Origin: Streptomyces triticisoli
GTDB lineage: Bacteria > Actinomycetota > Actinomycetes > Streptomycetales > Streptomycetaceae
DNA length: 64,000 bases
NCBI RefSeq assembly: GCF_003270085.1
Contig: NZ_QFDQ01000068.1
Coordinates: forward strand, 1 to 64,000
Direction: 5' to 3'
How positions within the stretch are numbered: the first letter of the stretch is position 1; the number at the start of each line of letters is the position of its first letter. Of the stretch, positions 47,047 through 56,480 are shown piece after piece. The translations under genes were made by a program, and so were the position numbers. Under the pieces are notes generated by a model that saw only the letters and a program-made list of their open reading frames with translations, was not told the DNA's origin and did no database searches.

Positions 47047-48114
47047 GTGCAGAATGTGAAGAAATGCCACATCGTCCTTCTCCTGAGCGCGGTAGGGCTC
47101 GTCGCCTCCTGCACCGCTGCCGCAACGCCCGACTCGGCGCAGCGTACGTACCTCGTGCACCCGGGGGAATCAATCCAGAAGGCAGTGGACTCTGCCAAGG
47201 CGGGCGACACCGTGAAGGTGCTGCCCGGTACCTACCACGAGAGCGTCAAGGTGACGACGCCCGGCCTGACCCTGCGTGGCACGGGCACCGCCACCGTCAT
47301 CAAGCCGGCGGCGAAGGCCGCGAACGACTGCGGCAAGCGAGGCAACGGCATCTGCGTATTGGGCACCAAGACCAAGCGGCTCAAGGGTGTCACCATCTCC
47401 GACCTGAAGGTGACCGGCTTCTCCCACACCGGAGTGATCTCCGTAGCCACCGACGACCTGACCGTGCGGGAGGTGACCGCCGAGAAGAACGCCGTGTGGG
47501 GCCTCGCCGAAGAGCGCTCCGAGCACAGCACGTACCGGGCGAACACCGCCCGGAACAACGGGGACGCGGGCATCTTCCTGGCCAACACCGTCACAGCCGA
47601 ACAGGGTGCCGCCGACGCCAAGGGCACGCTGGTCACCGGCAACCGCCTGGAGGGCAACCGGATCGGCGTCACCGTCCGCCGGCTGCGCAACCTGACCGTC
47701 ACCAGCAACAACGTCACCGGCAACTGCGCGGGCGTCTTCGTCGTCGGCGACGAGAACAAGCCGAGGGCCGGCGCGCTGACCGTGCGCGGCAACCAAGTCG
47801 TGAAGAACAACAAGTACTGCGCCAAAACCAAACGGCTGCCCTTCCTGCAGGGCTCGGGCATCATCCTGACCGGCGTCGAGAAGACCGACGTCACCGGCAA
47901 CGAGGTGACCGGGAACTCCGGCACGTCCCCGCTGTCGGGCGGCATCTTGCTCTTCAAGAGCTTCGTCGGAGCAACCAGCGACAACAACCGGGTCAGGGAC
48001 AACTCGCTGCAGGACAACTCCCCCGCCGACCTGGTCAACCAGGAGAGCACCAAGAGCGGCAACACCTTCGCCCACAACTCCTGCCGGGCGTCCAGGCCTG
48101 CCGGGCTGTGCTGA
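47047..48114 (+). CDS. Right-handed beta-helix lipoprotein
   Basis: This protein of about 355 residues has a lipoprotein signal (KKCHIVLLLSAVGLVASC). It opens with the pectate-lyase-like segment YLVHPGESIQKAVDSAKAGDTVKVLPGTYHESVKV, typical of NosD/copper-type and polysaccharide-lyase beta-helices. Repeated G-N-x-V/L turns follow (TGNRLEGNRIGV, TSNNVTGNCAGV, RGNQVVKNNKYC). No catalytic site can be assigned, so it may bind or cleave polysaccharide. The start is uncertain (GTG 47047, GTG 47056 or ATG 47008), with no clear ribosome site. Confidence 0.78.
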   Translation: MQNVKKCHIVLLLSAVGLVASCTAAATPDSAQRTYLVHPGESIQKAVDSAKAGDTVKVLPGTYHESVKVTTPGLTLRGTGTATVIKPAAKAANDCGKRGNGICVLGTKTKRLKGVTISDLKVTGFSHTGVISVATDDLTVREVTAEKNAVWGLAEERSEHSTYRANTARNNGDAGIFLANTVTAEQGAADAKGTLVTGNRLEGNRIGVTVRRLRNLTVTSNNVTGNCAGVFVVGDENKPRAGALTVRGNQVVKNNKYCAKTKRLPFLQGSGIILTGVEKTDVTGNEVTGNSGTSPLSGGILLFKSFVGATSDNNRVRDNSLQDNSPADLVNQESTKSGNTFAHNSCRASRPAGLC

Positions 48115-48525
48115 GGCCGTAACCCGTAGGCCATGTCGTCATATTCCCGTCGCCCGCCCGAAGGACGGGCCCCGCGACATCTGGTGCGTGCGATCGCAAG
48201 GAGCGGGAGCGCTCCCGACGGAGGTCCCCTGCTCGAAGCAGCTTGGGGAAGTGCGTGCCCGGCGCCGCGGGGCGGGTCGGAATTTGACGACGCTGCCTCC
48301 AGAGCGATGGGGACCGCCCCTTCGTAGGTGTCGAAGTACTCGATGACGACCCCAGTGATCGCCTCAGTCCGTTGCTGCTTCTGCGGGTCAAGCGGCCAAA
48401 GCAGGCCAGCGCCTTGTTCTCGGGCAGCGCCGCGTACACAGCGGCCGTGCGGATGCCCAAGCGCTCCAGCTCAGCGGCCTACGGGCTCCCCACAGCCTCC
48501 ACACTGACGATGCCGGCGCCCAAGG
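48115..48525. other. No supported gene
   Basis: About 410 bases with only eroded-looking frames. A leftward stretch reading TEAITGVVIEYFDTYEGAVPIALEAAS near 48285-48370 has protein-like composition but no recognised family and no start. It is probably a gene relic. Confidence 0.4.
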
Positions 48526-48807
48526 TTGTCCCGCTGCTGTCGACGGCGAGAGGGCTGGCATCCGCCGGCATCAGTGCGGCTCAGCATCCGACCTGCCGAC
48601 CTGGAGTCGCTGGCCTGGAGCTGCGACTTCTGTGGTGAACGGATCACGTTGAGCCCAGGTGGAGACGCCCTCGTCCTGGACTCGCGGAGCAACGACGGTG
48701 CAGGAAGCCACACCCTCATCTCCCACCGGCACTGCCTGGCCGAGCGAATCCGCCCAGAGAACACCGGAGAGCGGGCGCGAGCATTGAAGATCGGGAAGAT
48801 GTACTGA
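48526..48807 (+). CDS. Hypothetical small protein with CxxC
   Basis: The frame gives about 77-93 residues depending on the start (TTG 48526 or GTG 48574). The body reads LAWSCDFCGERITLSPGGDALVLDSRSNDGAGSHTLISHRHCLAERIRPENTGERARALKIGKMY. CDFC and HRHC could form a zinc site. No family is recognised and there is no ribosome site, so it may be the tail of a larger lost gene. Confidence 0.4.
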   Translation: MSRCCRRREGWHPPASVRLSIRPADLESLAWSCDFCGERITLSPGGDALVLDSRSNDGAGSHTLISHRHCLAERIRPENTGERARALKIGKMY

Positions 48808-48881
48808 GGATCGTCAGGGCCGTGCCTACCGGCGTGGCTGAGCTCGACAGCTCATTCGGCGGGAACCGACCGATGGTTCAG

Positions 48882-49139
48882 AGAAGCGGTGATCTTCCAC
48901 AACGCGCTGGACATCGCGGAGATCGTGCGCGGCTCCAGGAGGAGGGCCACATCATCGACCCAGAGGACCTGGCACACATCTCGCCGTACCTGATCGAGCA
49001 CATCCGCCGCTTCGGCGAGTACTCCACCCACGAACTCGGCCTTGAGCCCGAGGCGTACGACCCGCACCTCGATGTCGACTTCAGCTCGCTCCGCGGCGAC
49101 GATCCGCCCGAGGCCGACGGCTACGGCCAGGCAGCATGA
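48882..49139 (+). pseudogene. Tn3-type transposase C-terminal relic
   Basis: The reading EAVIFHNALDIAEIVR continues, after a one-base deletion (GTGCGC-GGCTCC), as LQEEGHIIDPEDLAHISPYLIEHIRRFGEYSTHELGLEPEAYDPHLDVDFSSLRG. This matches the C-terminus of Tn3-family transposases (HISPY..EHIRRFGxY). A second copy of the same tail is at 58.97-59.21 kb. The catalytic domain is absent. Confidence 0.7.
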
Positions 49140-49345
49140 CCCCTCGCCCACGGTCTCGGTCAGCCGCTGTTCGTCACCGACTTCGCCGCACCGCACGTAC
49201 AGGTGCCCGCCGAGCTCCCCGCCTCCCGGGAGCAACTGGAGGGACGGATGCTCGGTGCCCTGGAGGAGTTCGACGCCCACATACCCTGTCCGGAAGGTCA
49301 TGAGCAAAGCCAGATGCCGGTGCCACAAGCGATGGGATGTCATAC

Positions 49346-50290
49346 ATGGATGGTGTCGAGATCGACGAGGGCTTGGTGCGCTCCTTGCTGCAGGAGCAGC
49401 ATCCGGACCTTGCAGGGCTGGCCATCCGCGAAGTAGCGGGCGGATGGGACAACCAACAGTGGCGCCTCGGGGACGAGTTGGCCGTGCGCATGCCGCGTAC
49501 GGAACGTGCCCCGGATCTCCTGCGCAAGGAGCGCCGGTGGCTGCCCGTCCTGGCCCCGCGCCTGCCGCTCCCGGTTCCGACCCCTGTACGGATCGGTGAA
49601 CCGTCCGCGCGTTTCCCGAAGCCCTGGACCATCATGACGTGGGTTCCCGGCGAGCCACTCGACTCCACCTCGATCAGCCGCGGCGACCACGCGGCCGACA
49701 CTCTGGCGGGCTTCCTCAGGGCGCTCCATGTGGAGGCGCCCGCCGAGGCGCCGACCAGTTCGGACCGCGGCGCTCACCCCAAGAACTGCACGGACGGCTT
49801 CGACCACTTCTTTCAAGCCGTCGCCCTCGGCGGCATTGCCGACGAGGTCCGGGCCGTCTGGGACGATGCCGTTGCGGCCCCCGAGTGGGAGGGCCCACCG
49901 GCATGGCTGCACGGTGACCTCCATCCCGCGAATGTCGTCGTCTCGGACGGCACGCTCTCGGGCGTGATCGATTTCGGTGACATGTTCGCCGGCGATCCGG
50001 CGTGGGACCTCGCGGCCGCGTGGCTGCTCCTTCCCGCGGGTACGGCCTCACGGTTCTTCGACGCGTACGCGCATGCGGACGGGGCGACGATCCGACGCGC
50101 CCGAGGGCTGGCTGCTCTGAAAAGCCTTTTCCTCGTCCTCATGGGCCAGAACGGGGAGCGGGGCCTTCCTGGCGGCAAGCCGACTTGGGGACCCGCGGGC
50201 CGGGCGGCGCTCGATCGTGTTCTGACATTCAGCTTGGGCCGGCCCTCTCCCTGCGAAGGTGCCGCACCCACGCACAGGCGCTACCCGTAG
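49346..50290 (+). CDS. APH-family (aminoglycoside phosphotransferase-fold) kinase
   Basis: This 314-residue phosphotransferase_APH protein has an N-lobe DNQQWRLGDELAVRMPR, catalytic loop WLHGDLHPANVVVSDG (HGDxxxxN) and metal motif GVIDFGDMFAGDPAWDLAAAW. Members phosphorylate aminoglycosides, choline, macrolides or unknown metabolites; the target here cannot be told. ATG 49346 is preferred to 49337. The upstream 49140-49345 shows another protein-like fragment (LFVTDFAAPHVQVPAELPASREQLEGRM) of unknown origin. Confidence 0.82.
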   Translation: MDGVEIDEGLVRSLLQEQHPDLAGLAIREVAGGWDNQQWRLGDELAVRMPRTERAPDLLRKERRWLPVLAPRLPLPVPTPVRIGEPSARFPKPWTIMTWVPGEPLDSTSISRGDHAADTLAGFLRALHVEAPAEAPTSSDRGAHPKNCTDGFDHFFQAVALGGIADEVRAVWDDAVAAPEWEGPPAWLHGDLHPANVVVSDGTLSGVIDFGDMFAGDPAWDLAAAWLLLPAGTASRFFDAYAHADGATIRRARGLAALKSLFLVLMGQNGERGLPGGKPTWGPAGRAALDRVLTFSLGRPSPCEGAAPTHRRYP

Positions 50291-50763
50291 GTTTTCTGCC
50301 GCTGACTGATGAGATGCCATCCGGCGCCGTCCTGTCGGCAAACGTTGTCTGAAGCCAGACGGGAGACGTGCGAGAACAGGCGGGAGCGCCCGGGGACTTC
50401 GGCAGGCACTACTTGCGGCACGTTCAAGCCCGTTGGCTGATGCGGGTCGGCCCCGGTCCCTGGGGTGTGGCACCGGGGCCCTCACGTACGTCATCGGCGG
50501 CCGGTCGCTGCAGAGGACAGTGCGGAGCGCCTGCTGTGCCCGTGGAGCGGCTCATGGGCCCGGAGAGCGGTCGGGGCGCAGCCGAGAGCGAGCAGCGGCC
50601 GCAGGGAGTCGTACAGCGGCCTGCTCGCCGGCCATTGGGCCCGCGTGGCGTTGGGAGCGGGTAGCGGCCAACGCGTCGGCGGCACCCCGTCCTGGTCGCT
50701 TGATCAGATGGGCAGGGTCGCAGCCAGCGGTGCACCGATCCGGATGTCGAGGTAGGCCACGAG
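50291..50763. other. No supported gene
   Basis: About 470 bases with no frame of convincing composition and no strong hairpin seen. It lies between the APH kinase gene and the resolvase relic. Confidence 0.5.
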
Positions 50764-51183
50764 ATCACCTCCGTCGACAGCACCCCTACGCGCGTCGATG
50801 TCACCGTCGTCGGCGAACTGCGCAGGCGCGAGATCGGCTTCACCTCGCCGCACGAGCGGCTCGACACCACCACCCCCGGCGGGCGGCTGGTGTTCCACGT
50901 ATTCGCCGCTCTGGCGGAGTTCATCCGGGAGCTGATCGTCTCCGGCACCCGCGAGGGCCTGGCCGCCACCCGCGCCCGGGGCAAGGTCGGCGGTCGGCCC
51001 GGCGTCGTCAACGCGGACATCATCCGCGCCGCCCGGGACATGCTGCCCGACCCCGAGCACTCGATCACCTCGATCGCCCGCCTGCTCGGCGTCAGCCCGG
51101 GGACGTTGTACAACCACATCCCCGACTTGCAGGAGCTCCGGGCCGACCGTGTCCCGGCCCAGCTCGAAGGCGGAATCCGATGA
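50764..51183 (+). pseudogene. Serine recombinase (resolvase/invertase) relic
   Basis: The frame reads VVGELRRREIGFTSPHERLDTTTPGGRLVFHVFAALAEFIRELIVSGTREGLAATRARGKVGGRPGVV, then the HTH part IIRAARDMLPDPEHSITSIARLLGVSPGTLYNHIPDLQELRA. This is the second half of a Tn3-type resolvase. The catalytic serine domain is missing or degenerate. It may belong to the same decayed Tn3-type transposon as the transposase tail 1.6 kb to the left. Confidence 0.82.
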
Positions 51184-51323
51184 TCCCCGGCCCGCACCGC
51201 ACCAAGGGCGGTTCGTTCACAAGGACTTGTGCAGTCTCGACGAGGGCGGCCATGGTCAGCACCGGGTCGAGCACATGTCTGATCTCGGTGGCCCGGGCCG
51301 GCGGCAGCTTCTAGGATCTGCGC

Positions 51324-52061
51324 ATGGCAACAAGACTCGTGCAGATCAATATGAAGGCCCAGGACGACTCCCTGCTCGGTCGGTTCTGGGCGGAGGCGCT
51401 CGGTTGGGGTGTCGACAGCGAGGCACCCGGTGTGACCAACCTCGAACCCGTGGGCTTCGCCTACCCCGACCCCGTGGCCGTCTGCGTCGACATCGTCGCC
51501 CGCCCGGAACCCAAAACGGTGAAGAACCGGGTGCACCTTGATCTGGCCACCACCTCGACCGCCCATCAGGTGGAGTTGGTCGCGCGCCTGAAGGACCTCG
51601 GCGCGACGCTCGCCGACGTGGGTCAGGGTGACGTCCCCTGGACGGTCATGGCCGACCCGGAGGGCAACGAGTTCTGTGTCCTGGAGCCCCGTCCGATCTA
51701 CCGGGACACCGGGCCGATCGCCGCGGTGGTGGTCGACTGCACCGACCCACGAGGGATGGCCCGGTTCTGGGGCGGGGCGATGGACTGGACGCTGCACGAG
51801 GTCACCGACGACCATGCGACCATGCGCTCCGCCAAGGGCGTCGGCCCCTACCTGGAGTTCCTCCGCACCCCCGACACCAAGAGCGTGTGGAACCGTGTCC
51901 ACCTCGACGTCTGCCCCTACCCCGGTGACGACCTGGCAGCAGAAGAAGCCCGGCTGCGCGCCCTGGGTGCCACCGACCCTGGTATCGACCAGTCCGCAAT
52001 CTCCTGGACGGTTCTGGCCGACCCGGAAGGCAACGAGTTCTGCCTCCTCACCCCTCGCTGA
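51324..52061 (+). CDS. Double-domain VOC (glyoxalase-like) protein
   Basis: This 245-residue protein is made of two vicinal-oxygen-chelate halves. Each has a FW(A/G) motif near its start (LGRFWAEALGW; MARFWGGAMDW) and ends with ADPEGNEFCVL or ADPEGNEFCLL. Such Glyoxalase_6 proteins are common in Streptomyces with unknown substrates; some bind antibiotics. The preceding sequence (agcttctaggatctgcgc) has GGA at -10. It stands alone. Confidence 0.85.
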   Translation: MATRLVQINMKAQDDSLLGRFWAEALGWGVDSEAPGVTNLEPVGFAYPDPVAVCVDIVARPEPKTVKNRVHLDLATTSTAHQVELVARLKDLGATLADVGQGDVPWTVMADPEGNEFCVLEPRPIYRDTGPIAAVVVDCTDPRGMARFWGGAMDWTLHEVTDDHATMRSAKGVGPYLEFLRTPDTKSVWNRVHLDVCPYPGDDLAAEEARLRALGATDPGIDQSAISWTVLADPEGNEFCLLTPR

Positions 52062-52109
52062 CCTCGAGCAACGGCTCCGGCCGTTTGCGGGGCAGCGGCG
52101 AAGGCCGCG

Positions 52110-52200
52110 TGGCGTCAGCGCATGCCGCCGGAGACGGGGATGGTGTCCCCGGTGATCCAGCGCGTGTCATTGGATGCCAGGAAGGCCGCCCTGGACAGTC
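52110..52200 (-). pseudogene. Short-chain dehydrogenase C-terminal relic
   Basis: The reading LSRAAFLASNDTRWITGDTIPVSGGMR is the classical SDR C-terminus (ASxxxxWITGxxIxVxGG). Only about 29 codons remain. Confidence 0.75.
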
Positions 52201-52659
52201 CGCCCCGCCCCTGGAAGTGGCTGTCCATCGAGCAGGTATCGAGTAGGTGTGGGGTGACTCCCGATCAGGGGGTGGCCGTTTTCAACGAGCGTCATCAATG
52301 CCCGCCGCCTCACCGGCGCGAGCGCCCCACCCGGCGCGCTGCGCAGGCGGTGGATGCGTGAACCTCCAGCTCCCGCTCGAGGCACTCGGCCTCCGGGAGA
52401 ATGCCGCACCGGCCCCGGTCGGCGACCTGCAAGGACAGATCGCCGAACCGCAGGGGCGGCCGCGGGAGGAGGACCCGCCTCGCACACCTGGCGATCACCC
52501 GGAAGACCGTCACCGCCCTCTGAGCATTGCTCGCCTGCCCCCGCGCCGGCCGCCCAAGCCCCCTGCGCGGGCAGCGTCACGGATCCGGGCTGCTGTCGGC
52601 GACTCGGACGGTCGGCTCAGTGGGTTGACCTTGCCTCATCGGGCTGTGCGGTGCTGGTG
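52201..52659. other. No supported gene
   Basis: About 460 bases with shadow frames only. It separates the SDR tail from the TetR tail, both leftward, and may have held the rest of either gene. Confidence 0.45.
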
Positions 52660-52850
52660 GCGCGGGGACTCGCGCAGTGCGAGGCGCAGGATGCAGCGCG
52701 TCACGACGAGGCCGGCGATCCGCGCACAGAACGCGCCGGCACGCTCGCGGGCATCCACACCGCCGAGCCTGGCGGCGATCTTGTCGATCATCTCCCGTTC
52801 CATCATCTCCTTCACCAGGCCGGCGACGGCCTGATCCTGGGGGCGCCGGA
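52660..52850 (-). pseudogene. TetR-family regulator C-terminal relic
   Basis: The reading EMIDKIAARLGGVDARERAGAFCARIAGLVVTRCILRL matches the effector-domain end of TetR regulators (GxxxxxRAxxxxxxxxGLxxxRxxLR). The DNA-binding part is missing. It could once have controlled the SDR gene. Confidence 0.6.
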
Positions 52851-53113
52851 CCCGCAGGGTGCCGCAGCCGGCCGCGCAGCAGCCGGCGCGGATGCCACCA
52901 GGCACGAGGGGCCGGCACGGGCAGCGGTCCGGGAACGCGGCGGTGAGGGTTGCGGACGGGGCCGGCCGCGGCGGTTGCCGCCGGCCGGACGAGTACTGCT
53001 GCCGGGCCGGCACCTGCCGCACGAATCTCACCGTGCGGCAGTCGGCCGGCCCCGCTGTTCGGCGTCCCGCCCGCCACGGCGTGCCGGGTGATCACAGCCT
53101 TCCGCAGCACCCC

Positions 53114-54634
53114 TCAGGCGTCACAGGTCACGTCCTCGGCCGGCAGGCGGCCGGTCGCGAAGTACCTGTTGACGCTCGCATCGACGCAGGCACTGCCGAA
53201 CACGCCGTACACCGCGTGCTGGTCCGTGCCCCGCAGGGTGACCAGGCGGGAGCTGGGCCAGTTCCGGCGCTGTGCGACGGCGCCCGGGTAGATGGTGCGC
53301 GGGTCACCGGTGGCGTTGACGAGCAGCGCCGGGAAGTCGCCCCGGATGGCCGTCGGGGCCTCGCGCGGCGGGGCCCAGAAGGCGCAGGGGCCGATGTTCC
53401 GCGTGACGGGAGCGAAGAGCGGGTCCTGTGCCCGGGAGCGCTGGATGTCGCGCCAGTACACCTCCGGGTCGCGCGGCGCGGCCACGTCGCCGCACAGGAT
53501 CGCCGACTGCACGCTGCCGTAGGCGGAATCGGAGCCCGTGAGCACGAACTTCAGCGTATCGGCGAAGCCCGGACCGGGCCGGACACGCTGCCCCTGGGCG
53601 GCACGGCTCATGTCCCGCACGGCCCGCGCCAGGGCGCCGTGGGCATCGTCGTTGTCCTGGGAGAGACCGCTGAAGACGATCGTCGGAACGGTGTGATCGT
53701 CCAGCCGGTAGGAGCCCACCTTCAGTGGCGCGCGCGTCGCGGCGGCCTGGATGCGGTTCACCGACGCCAGTACGGCGTCACGGGTGCGGCCCAGACCGTA
53801 CGTGGTGTTCCGGGCGGCGGTCCACGACGCCCAGTTGGCCAGCGCGTGCCGGTTGGCCGCCTCGGCGCCCCGCAGCAGGCGGGGTGAGTACCGGCCGGGG
53901 TCGACCACCCCGTCCAGGACCATGCGGTCGACACGGCCGGGGAACATCGTGGCGTACACCGCGCCGAGGTAACTGCCGTAGGAGTAGCCGAGGTAGGAGA
54001 TCCTGCGCTCGCCCAGCGCGGCACGGATGATGTCCATGTCGCGGGCGGTGTTGCGCGTGGTGACGTACGGCAGTACCGGGCCCTCGGACGTCCGGCAGCG
54101 CTGCGCGAGGTCACGGGCGAACGCCGTCGTGCGGTCGAACCCGGCACGGCCGGCACCCGCACCCTGGATCGAGGTGCCCGTCGGCCAGTGGCAGTCCAGC
54201 GGGGTGCTGCGGCCCACGAAGCGGGGGTCCACCCCCACGACGTCGTACCGTGCGCCGACGTCCTTCAGCGCCTGGCGTACCCACGGCGCGTCGCCGAGCG
54301 TCTGGCCGCCGGGGCCGCCGCCGTTGAGCAGCAGCGGGCCGACGCGGTGAGGGGTGTCGGTGGCCCGGATCCTGGAGATCGCGACGGTGATGGTCCGCCC
54401 GCCGGGGTCGTCGTGGTTCAGGGGGACGGTGACGTCGGCGCACTCGGCGCCGGCCTGGTGGAGTTCCTTGCCCGTGTCGTCGTCCGGGCCCTGGACACAG
54501 CTCTTCCAGGCGAGGTGCTGGTGGTGGAAGCGGGTCAGAGGGCCGCCGGCGCCCGTGGCCGCGGTGGCGGCGGGCGCGGACAGCAGGGGGACGGCCAGGG
54601 CGAGGGCCGCGCAGAGCGCGGTGCGGCGGTTCAT
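53114..54634 (-). CDS. Secreted alpha/beta hydrolase, TAP-like (tripeptidyl aminopeptidase family)
   Basis: This 506-residue exported hydrolase has a signal peptide (ALCAALALAVPLLSAPAATA). It shows the oxyanion region LLLNGGGPGGQ, the nucleophile elbow GYSYGSYLGAVYA, DGVVDP, and a C-terminal TAP-like domain with PALLVNATGDPRTIYPGA (Asp) and GTDQHAVYG (His). Cysteines in the mature chain suggest extracellular disulfides. Relatives such as SlpD/SlpE release short peptides from the N-terminus. Its start overlaps the stop of the beta-lactamase-fold gene (ATGA), so the pair is co-expressed. Confidence 0.9.
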   Translation of the reverse strand: MNRRTALCAALALAVPLLSAPAATAATGAGGPLTRFHHQHLAWKSCVQGPDDDTGKELHQAGAECADVTVPLNHDDPGGRTITVAISRIRATDTPHRVGPLLLNGGGPGGQTLGDAPWVRQALKDVGARYDVVGVDPRFVGRSTPLDCHWPTGTSIQGAGAGRAGFDRTTAFARDLAQRCRTSEGPVLPYVTTRNTARDMDIIRAALGERRISYLGYSYGSYLGAVYATMFPGRVDRMVLDGVVDPGRYSPRLLRGAEAANRHALANWASWTAARNTTYGLGRTRDAVLASVNRIQAAATRAPLKVGSYRLDDHTVPTIVFSGLSQDNDDAHGALARAVRDMSRAAQGQRVRPGPGFADTLKFVLTGSDSAYGSVQSAILCGDVAAPRDPEVYWRDIQRSRAQDPLFAPVTRNIGPCAFWAPPREAPTAIRGDFPALLVNATGDPRTIYPGAVAQRRNWPSSRLVTLRGTDQHAVYGVFGSACVDASVNRYFATGRLPAEDVTCDA

Positions 54635-55833
54635 GAAGATGTCCTTCTGGAAGGGCGGTCCTCGCAGAACGCGGTCTGCACGACGTCGAGGAAGTTCTGT
54701 TCGGCCTGGAGCGTGGAGGGCACTTGGTTGAGCGCGACGGACACGCTGCGCCCGTCCGGACCGACGGCGGTGAAGGCGCGATGGCCGCCCGGTACGGTCC
54801 CCGCGTGCCCCCACCACGCGCCGCCGCAGCGCAGCGGGGTCGAGATCAGGCCGAGGCCGTAGCGGGCCCCTGGCCAGATCCGGTCGGGATCGGCGGCCAC
54901 GGTCTGCCGCATCGCCGCCAGTTGGGCCGGGGGCAGCAGGCGGCCGGAGAGCAGGGCATGGGCGAAGCGCGCGAGATCGGCCGGTGTGGAGACGAGCGCG
55001 CCTCCGACGCCGCCGAAGGTCATGTTCCAGGCGGTGCCGTCGACACGGCGGCCGTCCTGGTCGGCGAAGTAGCTGCGGGAGTGCTTCCCGCGGAGGCGGA
55101 TGTCGTCGCCCGGCCAGTACGTGTCGCGCAGCCCGAGCGGGCGCAGGATGCGGCGGGTGATCTCCGCCTCGGGGGCGTTGCCGGTGACCTCACGGATGAG
55201 CAGGCCCGCGATCAGGTAGTTCGTGGTGGCGTAGTGCCAGGAGGACTGCGGACGGGGGAGTTCCAGGGCGCGGGCGACGAGTTCGCGCGGCTCGAAGTGG
55301 CGTCGCCGCATCCGTTCCGGGTGGTCCCATTCGGGTGCGTCGAGATGGTCGGGCAGCCCGCTGGTGTGCTGCAGAAGCTGCCGCACCGTGATCCGGCGGC
55401 CGTCATGACCGTGGGAACGGATCAGGCCGGGCAGGTGGCGGTCCACCGGGGCGTCGAGCGACAGCCGGTGCTCGGCGACGAGTTGGAGCACGACGGTGGC
55501 GGTGAACGTCTTGGTGACGCTGCCGGCGCGGAGGCGGTCGGTCGCGTTCATCGGGCGTTTGGTGCGCAGGTCGGCCGTTCCGGAGGTCTGCGTCCAGCGG
55601 GTGCATGACGGCCCGTCGGGGTGCGCGGGGTCGGTGACCAGGACAGCGGCTCCGACGATGCCGTCGTGCGCGACCAGGGTCCTCACGGCCTGTTGCAGTT
55701 GCCGGTGGTCACCGCAGTGGGCGGCTGCCGGTGGGCGGGGTCGTGGGAACGCCGCCGGAGCGGCGGACAGGACCAGGCCGGCGACCACGGCCGCGACGCC
55801 TGCCCGCCGGACGGTCGGGGGTAAGGAAAGCAT
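54631..55833 (-). CDS. Serine beta-lactamase-fold hydrolase (class C/DD-carboxypeptidase-like)
   Basis: This 400-residue secreted protein has a signal peptide and the Beta-lactamase family motifs: SVTK (Ser105, Lys108), YATTNY (YxN) and the HAGTVPG third motif. It resembles the Streptomyces R61 DD-peptidase and related peptidases or esterases. It is coupled to the TAP-like hydrolase downstream, so both may act on extracellular peptides or the cell wall. No clear ribosome site is seen; the ATG at 55833 fits the signal peptide. Confidence 0.87.
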   Translation of the reverse strand: MLSLPPTVRRAGVAAVVAGLVLSAAPAAFPRPRPPAAAHCGDHRQLQQAVRTLVAHDGIVGAAVLVTDPAHPDGPSCTRWTQTSGTADLRTKRPMNATDRLRAGSVTKTFTATVVLQLVAEHRLSLDAPVDRHLPGLIRSHGHDGRRITVRQLLQHTSGLPDHLDAPEWDHPERMRRRHFEPRELVARALELPRPQSSWHYATTNYLIAGLLIREVTGNAPEAEITRRILRPLGLRDTYWPGDDIRLRGKHSRSYFADQDGRRVDGTAWNMTFGGVGGALVSTPADLARFAHALLSGRLLPPAQLAAMRQTVAADPDRIWPGARYGLGLISTPLRCGGAWWGHAGTVPGGHRAFTAVGPDGRSVSVALNQVPSTLQAEQNFLDVVQTAFCEDRPSRRTSS

Positions 55834-56110
55834 GGTCAGCCATGGTAGGCAGGCCCGGGCGAACGCTCACTGCGGAGGGCAGGTGTCTTGCGAGGGGTGC
55901 CGGCCCCCGGTGGCGGCCTGTGGTCTTCCCCACCTCCCACCTCCCACCTCCCGCCTTCCCGCTGTCGGCGACGCGTGGTGTTCCCGCTCGGCGATCGCGA
56001 GGACCGAAGCGCCCATGCGGCCGAGAGGCAGGCTTTGAACCTTACGGAACAGACCAACTCCTCAGCCCATATGCCATGAATGGGGCATTGCCCCGCGCCG
56101 AGCTCCGCAA
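55834..56110. other. Intergenic region with short CACCTCC repeats
   Basis: Three consecutive CACCTCC-type units lie at about 55929-55950. No gene or clear hairpin is seen. Confidence 0.5.
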
Positions 56111-56480
56111 CTTCCGTACGGACCTTGGGTGACCGAAGCTTCTTGTGGCGTCATGAGTCCTGCTGCTGGAGCCCCCGACCCCTACGCCGTCCTGCACGCA
56201 TGGCTGTCCGGGACGTACGCCCCGACGGCCAGGAAGTCCGCGGCCGCTCCTGGGACGACGACACCCGGTACCGCTACGGCCTCCTCCTCGCCGGCGTCGA
56301 CGCCCCGCCCGGATGGACCCACGACTGGTTCACCTGCATCGGCGACCTCGTCCGGCACTTCAAACCCCTGCACATCCAGGACTGCGCCGCCCGCCTGACG
56401 AACCTCGACGGCACCCCCACGGCCGACTCCTCCCGCGGCCGCGCCGTCTCCGCCATCCGCTCCTTCTACGCCCACGGAGA
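56111..56480 (+). pseudogene. Tyrosine recombinase N-terminal relic
   Basis: The reading YAVLHAWLSGTYAPTARKS, then in another frame RSWDDDTRYRYGLLLAGVDAPPGWTHDWFTCIGDLVRHFKPLHIQDCAARLTNLDGTPTADSSRGRAVSAIRSFYAHGEV, looks like the SAM-like arm-binding domain of an actinomycete integrase. It is frameshifted and the catalytic part is absent. A C-terminal recombinase relic lies at 60.85-61.52 kb. Confidence 0.6.
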
